Positions 1 through 7,611 of a stretch of 32,215 bases of DNA are shown here, in pieces; position 1 is the stretch's first letter, and every line of letters starts with the position of its first letter. Under the pieces are notes generated by a model, which did not search any database, was not told the origin of the DNA, and saw only the letters and a program-made list of their open reading frames with translations. The stretch comes from Planktomarina sp. (GTDB lineage Bacteria > Pseudomonadota > Alphaproteobacteria > Rhodobacterales > Rhodobacteraceae): NCBI GenBank assembly GCA_020630015.1, contig JAHDCF010000037.1, positions 1-32,215 of the forward strand, given 5' to 3'. The translations under genes were made by a program, and so were the position numbers.

Positions 1-395
1 GTCGTGGCCCATTAATGGAAATCCATGATGCCAGCCCCAATGATACGGGTCCATCAGCCTTGTTCGGGTTTGTGGGTGTACCACCGCACAAACGCCAAGA
101 TCAATCATTTCTGCAACGGGAAATTAAGGCGCAACTAACACGGATGTTCGGACCGCTTGCCCAAAATCCAGATCATCTAATAATCAAAGATTGGGCGTTT
201 GATGCCGGCACCGCCACGGCGCAAGATCATGCCCCTGTGTTTCGCCACCCGGCCTAAGGCATGCCCAAGCCATTTCAAAACTTGTGGAATGGCAAATTGC
301 TGTTTTCAGGAACCGAGGTCGCGCAAACCTTTGGCGGATTTCTTGAAGGCGCGCTTGAGGCCGCAGAGGCAACGGCGCAAATCATTCTTTCATAA
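1..395 (+). pseudogene. Flavin amine oxidase, C-terminal part, interrupted by in-frame stop
   Basis: The 5' end lies outside the window. The reading frame that contains the ATG at position 15 encodes the last part of an FAD-dependent amine oxidase (monoamine oxidase-like). Visible landmarks are FGFVGVP, IKDWAFDAGTATAQDHAP and FRHPA. A TAA at 255-257 stops it, but the same frame continues without a shift: GMPKPFQNLWNGKLLFSGTEVAQ, then GGFLEGALEAAE, to a TAA at 393-395. The downstream part holds the FAD-contacting GTE motif and the closing GGFLEGA helix that the family needs. Homologues, as I remember them, read HPAYG here, so TAT (Tyr) to TAA is the simplest change. The enzyme would lose its FAD-binding C terminus. 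An ATG at 261, one codon after the stop, could allow re-initiation of a 44-residue fragment. A base-calling error is also possible. The family call is fairly sure; the loss of function is inferred. Confidence 0.75.
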
Positions 396-427
396 AAAAA
401 ACCGCCCCCGAAGTTGGTCAGGGGCGG
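394..427 (-). terminator. Rho-independent terminator of the 5'-nucleotidase gene
   Basis: CCGCCCC at 402-408 pairs with GGGGCGG at 421-427 around a 12-nt loop. Read on the minus strand the stem is followed at once by a run of T (the A-run at 394-401). It lies 22 bases beyond the stop of the minus-strand 5'-nucleotidase and 6 bases after the amine oxidase's final stop, so it probably serves both convergent genes. The U-tract is strong only in the minus direction. Confidence 0.8.
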
Positions 428-449
428 AATGTTTAGATTTGGCTTCAGC

Positions 450-2048
450 TTATTTTTTGCTGATGCGGCCGTCTGTATAAGGTGTGTAGTCGCCTTTGGC
501 CGCCATGTAATCGGCAACCACGACTTCCAATCCGGGGCCATAATCATAGGCATTCATGCCAGACCGAAACATTTTGTATCCGTCGCCACCGCCACGTACA
601 TAGTTGTTGGTCACAACGCCATAGATTTTTGCAGGATCAATCGGCGCAAAACCATCCCCTTCGGCAACCATAACTTCAACGATACGGCCTTCATTTGGAG
701 CCACGGATGGATCCCATGTGAACTTCAGGCCTGCAACCTGTGGAAAGCGACCTTTGACTTCCTCCACTTGGCTGACCCCATTTTCGAGCGCATCAATGAT
801 GCCTTGTCCAGACATCTGGAATGTCGCCAATGTGTTTTGGAATGGCAGCACCGTCAAAACTTCACCCATTGTCACTTCACCCGCATCGATGGAGGCACGC
901 AGACCACCGCCGTTTTGGATTGAAATTGTGATTCCTTGATCCGCCACACGATCCAACATCGCGTCTGCCACCAGATTGCCCATCTGGCATTCGCCGGTGC
1001 GGCAATTCTCACGCGCGCCATCAATGGTGGCTGCAGAAGACGCAACAACTGTGTTTTTCAATTCTTCAATTGGACCAGACAATTCAGCCACACGTGCCGC
1101 GATTTGCGCATCTGGTTCAACAGAGGCATCCAAAACAACAGCATCACCACCGGCAAACAACAATTCACCAGCGTCGTTGAATGTCAGCTCTAGGTTTCCA
1201 ACATATTTGGAATAGGCATAGGCCTGTGCCACCGGCACCAATGTTCCATCTGCTTGGCTGGCATAGGTTGGATAGGCCCCTGCCCGCTTTTGGCTTGAGG
1301 AAGACAAAAACGTGTGGCTGTGACCGCCGATGACCGCATCAATGCCTGGCACCGACTGCGCGATTTCCAAATCTTTGACAAAACCAACGTGGTTGAGGGC
1401 AAGAATGATGTTCACACCTTCCGCTTCAAGGGCGGCAACATCCGCCTTTAGGCTTTCGATTTCATCCTGGAAGACCACGTTATCACCCGGGCTGGATGTA
1501 TCGACCGTATCGGTTGCCAGCGCTGAGATGATGCCAACTTTTGTACCGTTCACATCCAAAACAACATAGTCTTCAACATGATCCTTCAGCAAATCTGAAC
1601 CAGAAAGGTCAAGGTTGCCTGACACTACCGGGAAATCCACGGCATCCGTAAATTTGCGCAGGGTTTCGGGGCCATCGTCAAATTCGTGGTTGCCCACGGC
1701 CATGGCGTCAAAACCAATGATGTTCATAAACTCAGCCGCCGCAGATCCCTTATATGTGGTATACATCATGGATCCTTGGAACTGATCACCGGCATCCAAC
1801 ACAATCACATTTCCACCAGCGGCTTTCACACCATCACGCAGTTCATTGATTTTGGTTGCCACACGTGCGATGCCGCCAAAGCATTTGCCTTCGGCATCGT
1901 CTTCAGCCCCACAAGAACTGTCCCACTTATTAATTGGCCCGATCCGGCTGTGGACGTCGTTGATGTGCAATACGTTCAATGTGAAATCAGCGGATGCTGC
2001 CGTGGCTGTCACGGCCAATGCGGCCACCGTTGTTAAAAGCTGTTTCAT
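450..2048 (-). CDS. Secreted bifunctional metallophosphatase/5'-nucleotidase (UshA-like)
   Basis: This 532-residue protein hydrolyses extracellular or periplasmic nucleotides to nucleosides and phosphate. The ATG at 2048 is preceded by GAGGGGG at a good distance and gives a clean signal peptide (MKQLLTTVAALAV...ASA|D, cleavage near residue 20). A longer start at 2081 is therefore rejected. The N-terminal calcineurin-like metallophosphatase domain shows LHINDVH (about 27-33), LDAGDQFQG, VGNHEFDDG and IGGHSH, which are the two-metal ligands. The C-terminal 5'-nucleotidase domain shows IQNGGGLRASIDAGEVT, LPFQNTLATFQMSG and NNYVRGGGDGY. Length and motif order are normal for the UshA/NadN/YhcR group. 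The exact substrate (AMP, UDP-sugar, NAD) cannot be read from sequence. It faces the DUF952-pyrD pair across 126 bases and ends at a strong terminator. No clear Pho box was seen upstream. Confidence 0.9.
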   Translation of the reverse strand: MKQLLTTVAALAVTATAASADFTLNVLHINDVHSRIGPINKWDSSCGAEDDAEGKCFGGIARVATKINELRDGVKAAGGNVIVLDAGDQFQGSMMYTTYKGSAAAEFMNIIGFDAMAVGNHEFDDGPETLRKFTDAVDFPVVSGNLDLSGSDLLKDHVEDYVVLDVNGTKVGIISALATDTVDTSSPGDNVVFQDEIESLKADVAALEAEGVNIILALNHVGFVKDLEIAQSVPGIDAVIGGHSHTFLSSSSQKRAGAYPTYASQADGTLVPVAQAYAYSKYVGNLELTFNDAGELLFAGGDAVVLDASVEPDAQIAARVAELSGPIEELKNTVVASSAATIDGARENCRTGECQMGNLVADAMLDRVADQGITISIQNGGGLRASIDAGEVTMGEVLTVLPFQNTLATFQMSGQGIIDALENGVSQVEEVKGRFPQVAGLKFTWDPSVAPNEGRIVEVMVAEGDGFAPIDPAKIYGVVTNNYVRGGGDGYKMFRSGMNAYDYGPGLEVVVADYMAAKGDYTPYTDGRISKK

Positions 2049-2174
2049 GTAAACAGTCCCCCTCATAAATACTGCCCCCATGTGACCCTTGAACGGTGAG
2101 TCGAGTCAAACAGAACCTTGGGTCCGCTACATTAAACGCAAAGCAGAGTTGACCTTAGCCCCATCACAAGCCAG

Positions 2175-2522
2175 ATGAAGGTCATGTTGATATATAAAAT
2201 TCTGACGCAAGCCCAATGGGATGAACTGGTTGAACTTGGGGAAACCGACGGTGCCCCAATTGATGTGGCGGATGGCTTCATCCATTTTTCAACGCCTGAG
2301 CAAGCCCAAGAAACGGCTGATTTACATTTCACGGGCCAAACCGGTTTGAAGGTTGCTGCATTCGATACAACCGCATTGGGCGATGCATTGCATTGGGATG
2401 TGTCACGGGGTGGGGCCAAGTTCCCCCATCTTTATGCAAAACTGCGTCATGCCGATGTTGTCTGGTGCAAAGACCTGCCCTTGGTGGATGGGCACCATCA
2501 ATTTCCCACAAATCCGACATGA
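2175..2522 (+). CDS. DUF952 domain-containing protein
   Basis: A 115-residue cytoplasmic protein of the DUF952 family. The features I recognise are the opening [14 protein letters not shown], then [22 protein letters not shown], and the later [12 protein letters not shown]. Family members are about 110 residues, so this is full length. The function is unknown; the fold has been compared with ADP-ribosyltransferase-like small domains, which I would not rely on. The start is uncertain: ATG at 2175 has no good ribosome-binding site, and the ATG at 2184 (MLIYKIL, the usual family N terminus) has a GAAGG that sits too close. The TGA overlaps the pyrD ATG as ATGA, so the two genes are translationally coupled. 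This pairing is a recurrent order in Rhodobacterales as I remember it. Confidence 0.8.
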   Translation: MKVMLIYKILTQAQWDELVELGETDGAPIDVADGFIHFSTPEQAQETADLHFTGQTGLKVAAFDTTALGDALHWDVSRGGAKFPHLYAKLRHADVVWCKDLPLVDGHHQFPTNPT

Positions 2523-3577
2523 CTTTTTTGGATCGCATCGCCCTGTTTAGCCTTCACAGGTTTGATCCTGAAGTTGCCCATGGTCTGTCCATCAAAGCGC
2601 TCAAATCCGGGCTGACACCAAAACCCGGTCCCGTTCGTCGGCCGCGTCTGGAAACCCAATTGGCAGGGTTGAAATTTGCGAACCCTGTCGGATTGGCCGC
2701 AGGATATGATAAAAACGCAGAAGCGATCACACCGCTTTCCCAAGCCGGTTTCGGTTTCATCGAAGTTGGGGCCGCCACCCCAAAACCCCAAGATGGCAAT
2801 CCCAAACCCCGCTTGTTTCGTCTGACCAAAGATCGGGCGGTGATCAATCGGTTTGGGTTCAACAACCAAGGGGTTAACAAAATCACGGACAGATTGTCAG
2901 CGGCAACATCCTATGTGCCATGCGGGTTGAACCTTGGTGCCAACAAAGACAGCAAAGATCGCGCCCAAGATTATGCCACAGTATTGGGTATCGCCGGCCC
3001 ACACATAGATTTTGCCACCATCAACGTATCTTCACCCAACACTGAAAAGTTGCGGGATTTGCAGGGCAAAGCCGCCCTCGAAGATTTGTTGGGCCAAGTC
3101 CAAGATGCAAATGACGCACTTGAGAAACCGGTGCCATTGTTTTTGAAAATAGCACCAGATCTAACAGAAGCGGAAATTCAGGACATTGCAGATCTAACCT
3201 TGGATGCGGGGCTTGATGCGATTATCGCCACCAATACGACTTTGGATCGAACTGGCCTGACATCCCACCATGCTGGTCAGGCAGGTGGATTATCTGGTCG
3301 CCCTTTGTTTGAAAAATCAACCCGCGTTTTGGCCAAACTTGCAACCGCAACAGAAGGCAACATTCCTCTGATAGGTGTGGGCGGGGTGGCCGGCGCCCAA
3401 GATGCATATGAGAAGATTAAGGCGGGCGCGACGTTGGTTCAGCTGTATTCCGCCATGGTCTATCAGGGTCTATCGATTGCCTGTGATGTGGCTGTGGGTT
3501 TGGATGAATTATTGCACCGCGATGGATACGATCATGTCGGCGAGGCCATTGGATGTGATATGGAGACTTGGCTTTAA
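2519..3577 (+). CDS. pyrD: Dihydroorotate dehydrogenase (quinone), class 2
   Basis: It oxidises dihydroorotate to orotate in pyrimidine synthesis, passing electrons through FMN to membrane quinone. The 352-residue length and the N-terminal amphipathic segment ([21 protein letters not shown]) fit membrane-associated class 2 enzymes. Visible motifs are [13 protein letters not shown] (FMN-contacting Lys), [22 protein letters not shown] with the class 2 catalytic Ser (about 171-172), [22 protein letters not shown] and the FMN phosphate region [10 protein letters not shown]. The start is the ATG at 2519 in the ATGA overlap with the DUF952 gene. An in-frame ATG at 2393 lies wholly within that gene and adds residues with no homology. 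The stop shares the four bases TTAA with the stop of the convergent MATE gene. Confidence 0.96.
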   Translation: MTFLDRIALFSLHRFDPEVAHGLSIKALKSGLTPKPGPVRRPRLETQLAGLKFANPVGLAAGYDKNAEAITPLSQAGFGFIEVGAATPKPQDGNPKPRLFRLTKDRAVINRFGFNNQGVNKITDRLSAATSYVPCGLNLGANKDSKDRAQDYATVLGIAGPHIDFATINVSSPNTEKLRDLQGKAALEDLLGQVQDANDALEKPVPLFLKIAPDLTEAEIQDIADLTLDAGLDAIIATNTTLDRTGLTSHHAGQAGGLSGRPLFEKSTRVLAKLATATEGNIPLIGVGGVAGAQDAYEKIKAGATLVQLYSAMVYQGLSIACDVAVGLDELLHRDGYDHVGEAIGCDMETWL

Positions 3578-4899
3578 TCCAACGCGGCCTTTTCCAGCGC
3601 AGGATACCTGAAACCAAGGCTGATCCCCCGGGCGACAAATGATATGATCAGCGCGATCCACAAACCATGGTTGCCGAAAATCGGCAAAAGGATCACCAAA
3701 GCAACGCAATAAATAACAAACGAGACGGCCATCATATTGCGCATATCGCGCCCCTGCGTCGCGCCGATAAATATTCCGTCCAACATCCAAGACGCGCATC
3801 CCAGCGGCGGGGCCAATACCATCCACCACAAATACCTGCGGGCTTCAAGCTGCACATCTGGGGCCTTCGCCATCAGGTCAATCAACCAAGGCCCAGCCAA
3901 GGCGAAAAACAAAGACATTAAACAACATATGCCAAAGCCCCATTGACTGGTCATAACAGCGCTTTTTCGAAGCCGGGGCACATTCTTTTGACCAAAGGCA
4001 CGGGCGATCAATGTTTCCGCAGCAAAGGCAAACCCATCCATGGCATGGGCCGTTATGTACAAAAATTGGATCAACACCTCGTTTGCAGCCAAGGTCACGG
4101 TTCCGAACCGCGCCCCAACAAACACGAACGATGTAAAGATTGTCATCAGCAAGGCAGAACGGATCAAGATATCACGGTTTACCACCGCCATACGGATCAG
4201 TTTTGATCGTTCAAACACCTGCCCCCAATCACGCCAAGCCGCGTTTCGAAAGGCATCCCGGCACAGATAAAGGGCAAGACCCGCCCCCGTAATTTCCGCA
4301 ATCACCGTGGCAATAGCCACACCCGGCACACCCCAGCCAAAACCCATCACGAACACAAAATCCAATGTGATGTTCAGCCCATTCATCACCAATTGAACCC
4401 AAAAAACACCCATGGTGCGTTCCATCGCGACCATCCAACCGGTGAAGGCAAAAACCGCGATTGCAAAAGGGGCGGCCCAGATACGAATTTTAAGATATGT
4501 CGCGGCCATGCCTTCAACTTCGGGCGTGGCCGGTGCAATGGCGAATGCCGACAAAAAGATCAGGGGTTGCAGAACAATCAAAATCGCCCCACCCCCCACC
4601 GCAATCACGATGGCACGGGTCAAAATAGCGGAAACTTCGGCATCATCGCCCAAACCGGCTGCCTGTCCGGCCAAACCGGCGGTGCCCATGCGCAAAAACC
4701 CAAAAAACCAAAAGACGGTGGTGATAATGATCGCCCCCAAGGCAACCGCGGCAATCGGGGCAGCCTGCCCCATTTGTCCGACAACCCCCACATCCACCGC
4801 CCCCAGAATGGGAACGGTCGCATTGGATAACACAATCGGAGCCGCAATATTAAAGATGCGCCGATGTGTAATGGGGGTGGCGTCAGGTCCGCTTTGCAT
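3574..4899 (-). CDS. MATE family efflux transporter (DinF-like)
   Basis: An integral inner-membrane protein of 441 residues with about 12 hydrophobic segments. It is a multidrug and toxic-compound extrusion antiporter that exchanges cations for organic substrates. The segment [24 protein letters not shown] and the N-terminal [22 protein letters not shown] are typical of the DinF-like branch. A second half starting near [23 protein letters not shown] repeats the layout, as in all MATE proteins. The substrate cannot be predicted. Its ATG lies 17 bases inside the upstream thioesterase gene, so the two are probably co-transcribed. At the other end it shares the TTAA stop with pyrD, leaving no room for a terminator between them. 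Confidence 0.92.
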   Translation of the reverse strand: MQSGPDATPITHRRIFNIAAPIVLSNATVPILGAVDVGVVGQMGQAAPIAAVALGAIIITTVFWFFGFLRMGTAGLAGQAAGLGDDAEVSAILTRAIVIAVGGGAILIVLQPLIFLSAFAIAPATPEVEGMAATYLKIRIWAAPFAIAVFAFTGWMVAMERTMGVFWVQLVMNGLNITLDFVFVMGFGWGVPGVAIATVIAEITGAGLALYLCRDAFRNAAWRDWGQVFERSKLIRMAVVNRDILIRSALLMTIFTSFVFVGARFGTVTLAANEVLIQFLYITAHAMDGFAFAAETLIARAFGQKNVPRLRKSAVMTSQWGFGICCLMSLFFALAGPWLIDLMAKAPDVQLEARRYLWWMVLAPPLGCASWMLDGIFIGATQGRDMRNMMAVSFVIYCVALVILLPIFGNHGLWIALIISFVARGISLGFRYPALEKAALD

Positions 4900-5392
4900 C
4901 TTGATCTGGCATCAAGAAATGCCCTGTTGCCTGCGCAAACAGACGGTCACGGTTATCTTGCCAACCTTCCACATGAACACTGGCGTATCGACGCCCCGAA
5001 CGGTTCACCACGGCCCGGGCATAAGCGTCCCTCGGCAGGCCAGATCGAAGGTAATCAACTGTGAAATCAATGGTTTTTGGCAACGAAATGGCCCCGCCTT
5101 GCAAAGCCTCCAGATCCAATTCACCCTGTTCAATTTGTTCCCATTGACTGACCCATGTCAGACCGACGATGGCGGTGACCTCCAGAAACGAAGCGGTCGC
5201 CCCACCATGCAAGGCCGGCAGCATTGGATTGCCAATCAGATCGTCATGATAGGCCATCGTGGCTGTTAATTCATCGCCGTGGCGATCAAAACTGACATTC
5301 AAAAATTTGATATAAGGAATTTGACCAACGATCGCCGCAAGGGCGGCATCACGGCGGCGTTTAACGGTGGCGACGGCTTCAGGTTTTTTCAT
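4883..5392 (-). CDS. PaaI-family hotdog-fold thioesterase
   Basis: A 169-residue cytoplasmic protein of the PaaI/4HBT hotdog family, which hydrolyses acyl-CoA thioesters. The signature is LPALHGGATASFLEVTAIVGL: the HGG turn followed by an acidic residue on the central helix, here Glu, where Asp is commoner. IDFTVDYLRSGLPRDAYARAVV is the conserved strand that follows. An extra N-terminal helix rich in charged residues precedes the fold. It is the second of two adjacent thioesterases: its ATG shares one base with the upstream stop (TAATG), and its 3' end overlaps the MATE gene by 17 bases. The acyl substrate is unknown. Confidence 0.88.
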   Translation of the reverse strand: MKKPEAVATVKRRRDAALAAIVGQIPYIKFLNVSFDRHGDELTATMAYHDDLIGNPMLPALHGGATASFLEVTAIVGLTWVSQWEQIEQGELDLEALQGGAISLPKTIDFTVDYLRSGLPRDAYARAVVNRSGRRYASVHVEGWQDNRDRLFAQATGHFLMPDQDAKRT

Positions 5393-5823
5393 TACGCCGA
5401 CCGCCCTTTCACAACCGTAAAGGCCCCTGTCGCGGTGGCAACCGGGCGTGCGGTATCATCATCGCAGGCCGTTGCGCGAACGAAAGCGACACTGCGGGTC
5501 ACGTGATAACAGGTGGCGGTTGCAACGATGGTTTGCACCGGTGTGGCGGGGCGCATGTAATCAATCCGCAGATCAAGCGTCGCAGTTCCAATCCCCGCCT
5601 GAGGATGCGACATCACAGCGGCACCTCCAGCAGTATCCATCAGCGCTGAAACAGCCCCACCATGGATAACCTTGGACACCGGATCGCCAATCAGTTCAGG
5701 ATCATATGGCATCGATATTGTCGCCTCCCCCTCTTTAAGGTCTTGCAAGACCATTCCAAGGCGTTTGCTGTGCGGCAGTGCATCAATGAATTGGCGCGCA
5801 ATTTTGACGAGTTGGTTTTCCAT
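5392..5823 (-). CDS. PaaI-family hotdog-fold thioesterase
   Basis: A 143-residue acyl-CoA thioesterase with the full hotdog signature: VIHGGAVSALMDTAGGAAVM (HGG plus catalytic Asp), TLDLRIDYMRPATPVQTIVATA, then SVAFVRATACDDDTARPVATATGAF. It is closer to the classical PaaI pattern than its downstream neighbour. The two are probably an old duplication or a functional pair acting on different acyl chains; that is inference. It heads the minus-strand run thioesterase, thioesterase, MATE. The start at 5823 is the only sensible ATG. The 82-base gap upstream is shared with the divergent metal transporter gene. Confidence 0.88.
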   Translation of the reverse strand: MENQLVKIARQFIDALPHSKRLGMVLQDLKEGEATISMPYDPELIGDPVSKVIHGGAVSALMDTAGGAAVMSHPQAGIGTATLDLRIDYMRPATPVQTIVATATCYHVTRSVAFVRATACDDDTARPVATATGAFTVVKGRSA

Positions 5824-5871
5824 GACATCTTTATTTCGCCTTGCAATATGAATGCCAAGGTCTATTTCTTG

Positions 5872-5894
5872 TTATTGCGACTTATTCGCAATAA
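5872..5894 (+). promoter_or_regulatory. 23-bp palindrome, candidate Fur-family metal operator
   Basis: A perfect 9-bp inverted repeat, TTATTGCGA (5872-5880) and TCGCAATAA (5886-5894), separated by CTTAT. It lies 11 bases before the ATG of the putative manganese/heavy-metal transporter, with the AAAAGGA ribosome-binding site directly after it. Size, AT-rich ends and the TTGCGA half-site resemble Fur/Mur-type operators of alphaproteobacteria. That suggests metal-responsive control of the transporter. The palindrome is seen; the identity of the regulator is inference. Confidence 0.55.
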
Positions 5895-5905
5895 AAGGAA
5901 CACAC

Positions 5906-7039
5906 ATGACATCCTCAACCGCGACAGCAACAGATTGGATTGGGCCCTTTCGTTCGAAACGGATCCTGCTTGTGCTTGCTTTGGTGGCGCTCGCATTGAC
6001 CCCAGGTGAGGTTGGCGCATTGTCGCGTGAACAAATGTTGGATGCTTATTTTGCCGTGTCTTGCTTTGTGGCGGCCACTTTGGCCATCTTTTATGGCTCG
6101 GAAAAACTGTTTCGGTTCAACCTTCCTGAGACAATGGCCCAAGCAAAAGGCTTGCAAGTGCCTTTTGCCGCTTTGATGGGCATCATTCCCGGGTGCGGTG
6201 GGGCGGTTGTTGTTGTTGCGGCATATTCCTCTGGCCATGTGGGGTTCGGTGCGGTGGTGGCTGCTTTGACCGCGACCATGGGTGATGCGGCTTTCCTTCT
6301 GATTGCCAAAGATCCTGCCGCGGCGGCGGTGGTTTTGCCCATATCCTTTGTGGTTGGGATATTATCCGGCTGGGTTGTGGACCGTGTGAACAAAATTGAA
6401 TTTCCATCTGATCCAAATAAATCGGCCGCATTGGCCCCTGAAATCGGATCCATAAAACCCCACCACTGGGCCTTTGCGGCCTTCGCCCTGCCCGGATTGA
6501 TCGTGGGTATATTGGATTTGGCCAATCAAGATATCGAAGCAATCTTCGGCACCAATACTTTGTTGTTTTTGGGATTGGGGGGCACCTTCGTTGGCCTTCT
6601 TGTTTGGGCCATGTCCCCTGTACGTGCCATGACCAATCAGGGCGACCCTGCCCTAACGCGCATGGCCGAAGAAACATCTTTTATCGCAATTTGGGTATTA
6701 AGCGCCTTTTTGGTGTTTGAATTCTTGGTCGCCTTTGGCGGGCTGGATTTGCAGGCTTGGTTTGCCGTCGTTGCACCCATCGTGCCGTTGATGGCCGTGG
6801 TTATCGGCTTTATCCCCGGGTGTGGACCACAGATTTTGGTGACGACCTTTTATCTGAACGGGTTCATTCCATTTTCAGCGCTGATCGGAAACGCAATATC
6901 CAACGATGGGGATGCGCTTTTCCCTGCCATTGCCCTGAATCCTAAAGCCGCGATTGCCGCCACGGCCTATTCCGCCGTTCCCGGTCTTATTGCTGCCTAT
7001 GGATTTTACTTTTTTGCACCGGGATTTATGGCCCCCTAA
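5906..7039 (+). CDS. Putative manganese/heavy-metal transporter (ArsP_2-like, about 10 TM)
   Basis: A 377-residue membrane protein that matches, by eye, the family annotated as putative 10-TM heavy-metal exporter or putative manganese transporter. It consists of two homologous halves, each with the same signature turn: FAALMGIIPGCGGAVVV (Cys97) and VVIGFIPGCGPQILV (Cys306). These PGCG loops probably line the transport path. GDAAFLLIA in the first half corresponds to GDALFPAIA in the second. The ATG at 5906 has AAAAGGA in front. An earlier ATG at 5852 would run through the palindrome and lacks a ribosome-binding site. Direction of transport is not settled for the family. The upstream palindrome supports regulation by a metal-sensing Fur-family protein. 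Confidence 0.82.
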   Translation: MTSSTATATDWIGPFRSKRILLVLALVALALTPGEVGALSREQMLDAYFAVSCFVAATLAIFYGSEKLFRFNLPETMAQAKGLQVPFAALMGIIPGCGGAVVVVAAYSSGHVGFGAVVAALTATMGDAAFLLIAKDPAAAAVVLPISFVVGILSGWVVDRVNKIEFPSDPNKSAALAPEIGSIKPHHWAFAAFALPGLIVGILDLANQDIEAIFGTNTLLFLGLGGTFVGLLVWAMSPVRAMTNQGDPALTRMAEETSFIAIWVLSAFLVFEFLVAFGGLDLQAWFAVVAPIVPLMAVVIGFIPGCGPQILVTTFYLNGFIPFSALIGNAISNDGDALFPAIALNPKAAIAATAYSAVPGLIAAYGFYFFAPGFMAP

Positions 7040-7093
7040 CCCAATCGGGCAATGGGTATCAAAGACCAGAAATGGCAATTTACACAAATACTC

Positions 7094-7123
7094 TTGACGT
7101 TGACGTCAACGTAAACTTATATT
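7094..7123 (+). promoter_or_regulatory. MerR-type promoter/operator of the fatty-acid operon
   Basis: TTGACG (7094-7099) can serve as -35 and TATATT (7118-7123) as -10, with an 18-base spacer. The spacer holds the perfect 12-bp palindrome GTTGACGTCAAC (7099-7110). This extends to a 22-bp near-palindrome (7094-7115) in which 10 of 11 positions match on each arm. An operator between -35 and -10 with a long spacer is the usual MerR-family layout, and the merR-type gene starts 51 bases downstream. The half-site resembles motifs described for LiuR-type regulators of acyl-CoA catabolism; I recall this only approximately. Autoregulation by the adjacent gene product is inferred. Confidence 0.65.
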
Positions 7124-7173
7124 TGCGCCATATCGATTCTGTTGAACCCTCCCAATTATAAGGAGTCCACGAC

Positions 7174-7572
7174 ATGACGGATGCAAACCTTACAATTCGC
7201 GAAATGTGTGAAGTCTATGACGTCACGCCGCGTACCCTTCGGTTTTATGAAGCCAAAGAATTGTTATTCCCTGAACGTGACGGCACCAAACGCCTGTTCA
7301 CCCGGCGTGACCAAGCACGCCTTAAACTGATATTGCAGGGCAAGCGTTTTGGTTTCTCGCTCGAACAAATCCGCCAATTGTTAAACATGTATGACATTGG
7401 GGACGCACAAGCGACCCAATTGCAAGAAACCTATAAGGTGGCCCAAGAACGTTTGGCGGATATGGAGCGCCAACGTGATGAGCTGACTGAGGCAATTCAA
7501 GACCTCAAAGAACAAATGAAATGGGGCGAAAGCGTCATTGAAGAGCTGCAACGCAAAGAAGCAGCGCAATAA
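7174..7572 (+). CDS. MerR-family transcriptional regulator of acyl-CoA catabolism (LiuR-like)
   Basis: A 132-residue DNA-binding protein. The N-terminal MerR winged helix-turn-helix is clear: LTIREMCEVYDVTPRTLRFYEAKELL, then RLFTRRDQARLKLILQGKRFGFSLEQIRQLL. The C-terminal third is a long coiled-coil dimerisation helix (about 85-130) with no metal-binding cysteines. That argues against a metal or redox sensor and for a small effector domain such as those sensing CoA esters. It heads the operon with acyl-CoA dehydrogenase (39 bases downstream), GST, thiolase and FadB, and its promoter carries a MerR-type palindrome. AAGGAG lies 8 bases before the ATG. I infer that it represses or tunes the operon in response to acyl-CoA, as LiuR-type MerR proteins do. 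The exact ligand is unknown. Confidence 0.87.
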   Translation: MTDANLTIREMCEVYDVTPRTLRFYEAKELLFPERDGTKRLFTRRDQARLKLILQGKRFGFSLEQIRQLLNMYDIGDAQATQLQETYKVAQERLADMERQRDELTEAIQDLKEQMKWGESVIEELQRKEAAQ

Positions 7573-7611
7573 AACGCCCCACCCAAGAACACTCAAATCC
7601 CGGAGCAGAGA

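Noticed and set aside
2049-2174. Pho box or clear promoter between the 5'-nucleotidase and DUF952 genes
   Set aside because: No direct repeats of the Pho-box type and no well-spaced -35/-10 pair were found in either direction.
2393-2518. Longer N terminus for PyrD
   Set aside because: The extra 42 codons lie inside the DUF952 gene in another frame, and the ATGA overlap start gives the normal class 2 N terminus.
4412-5269. 285-codon plus-strand frame spanning MATE and thioesterase genes
   Set aside because: Antisense to two well-supported genes; low-complexity translation.
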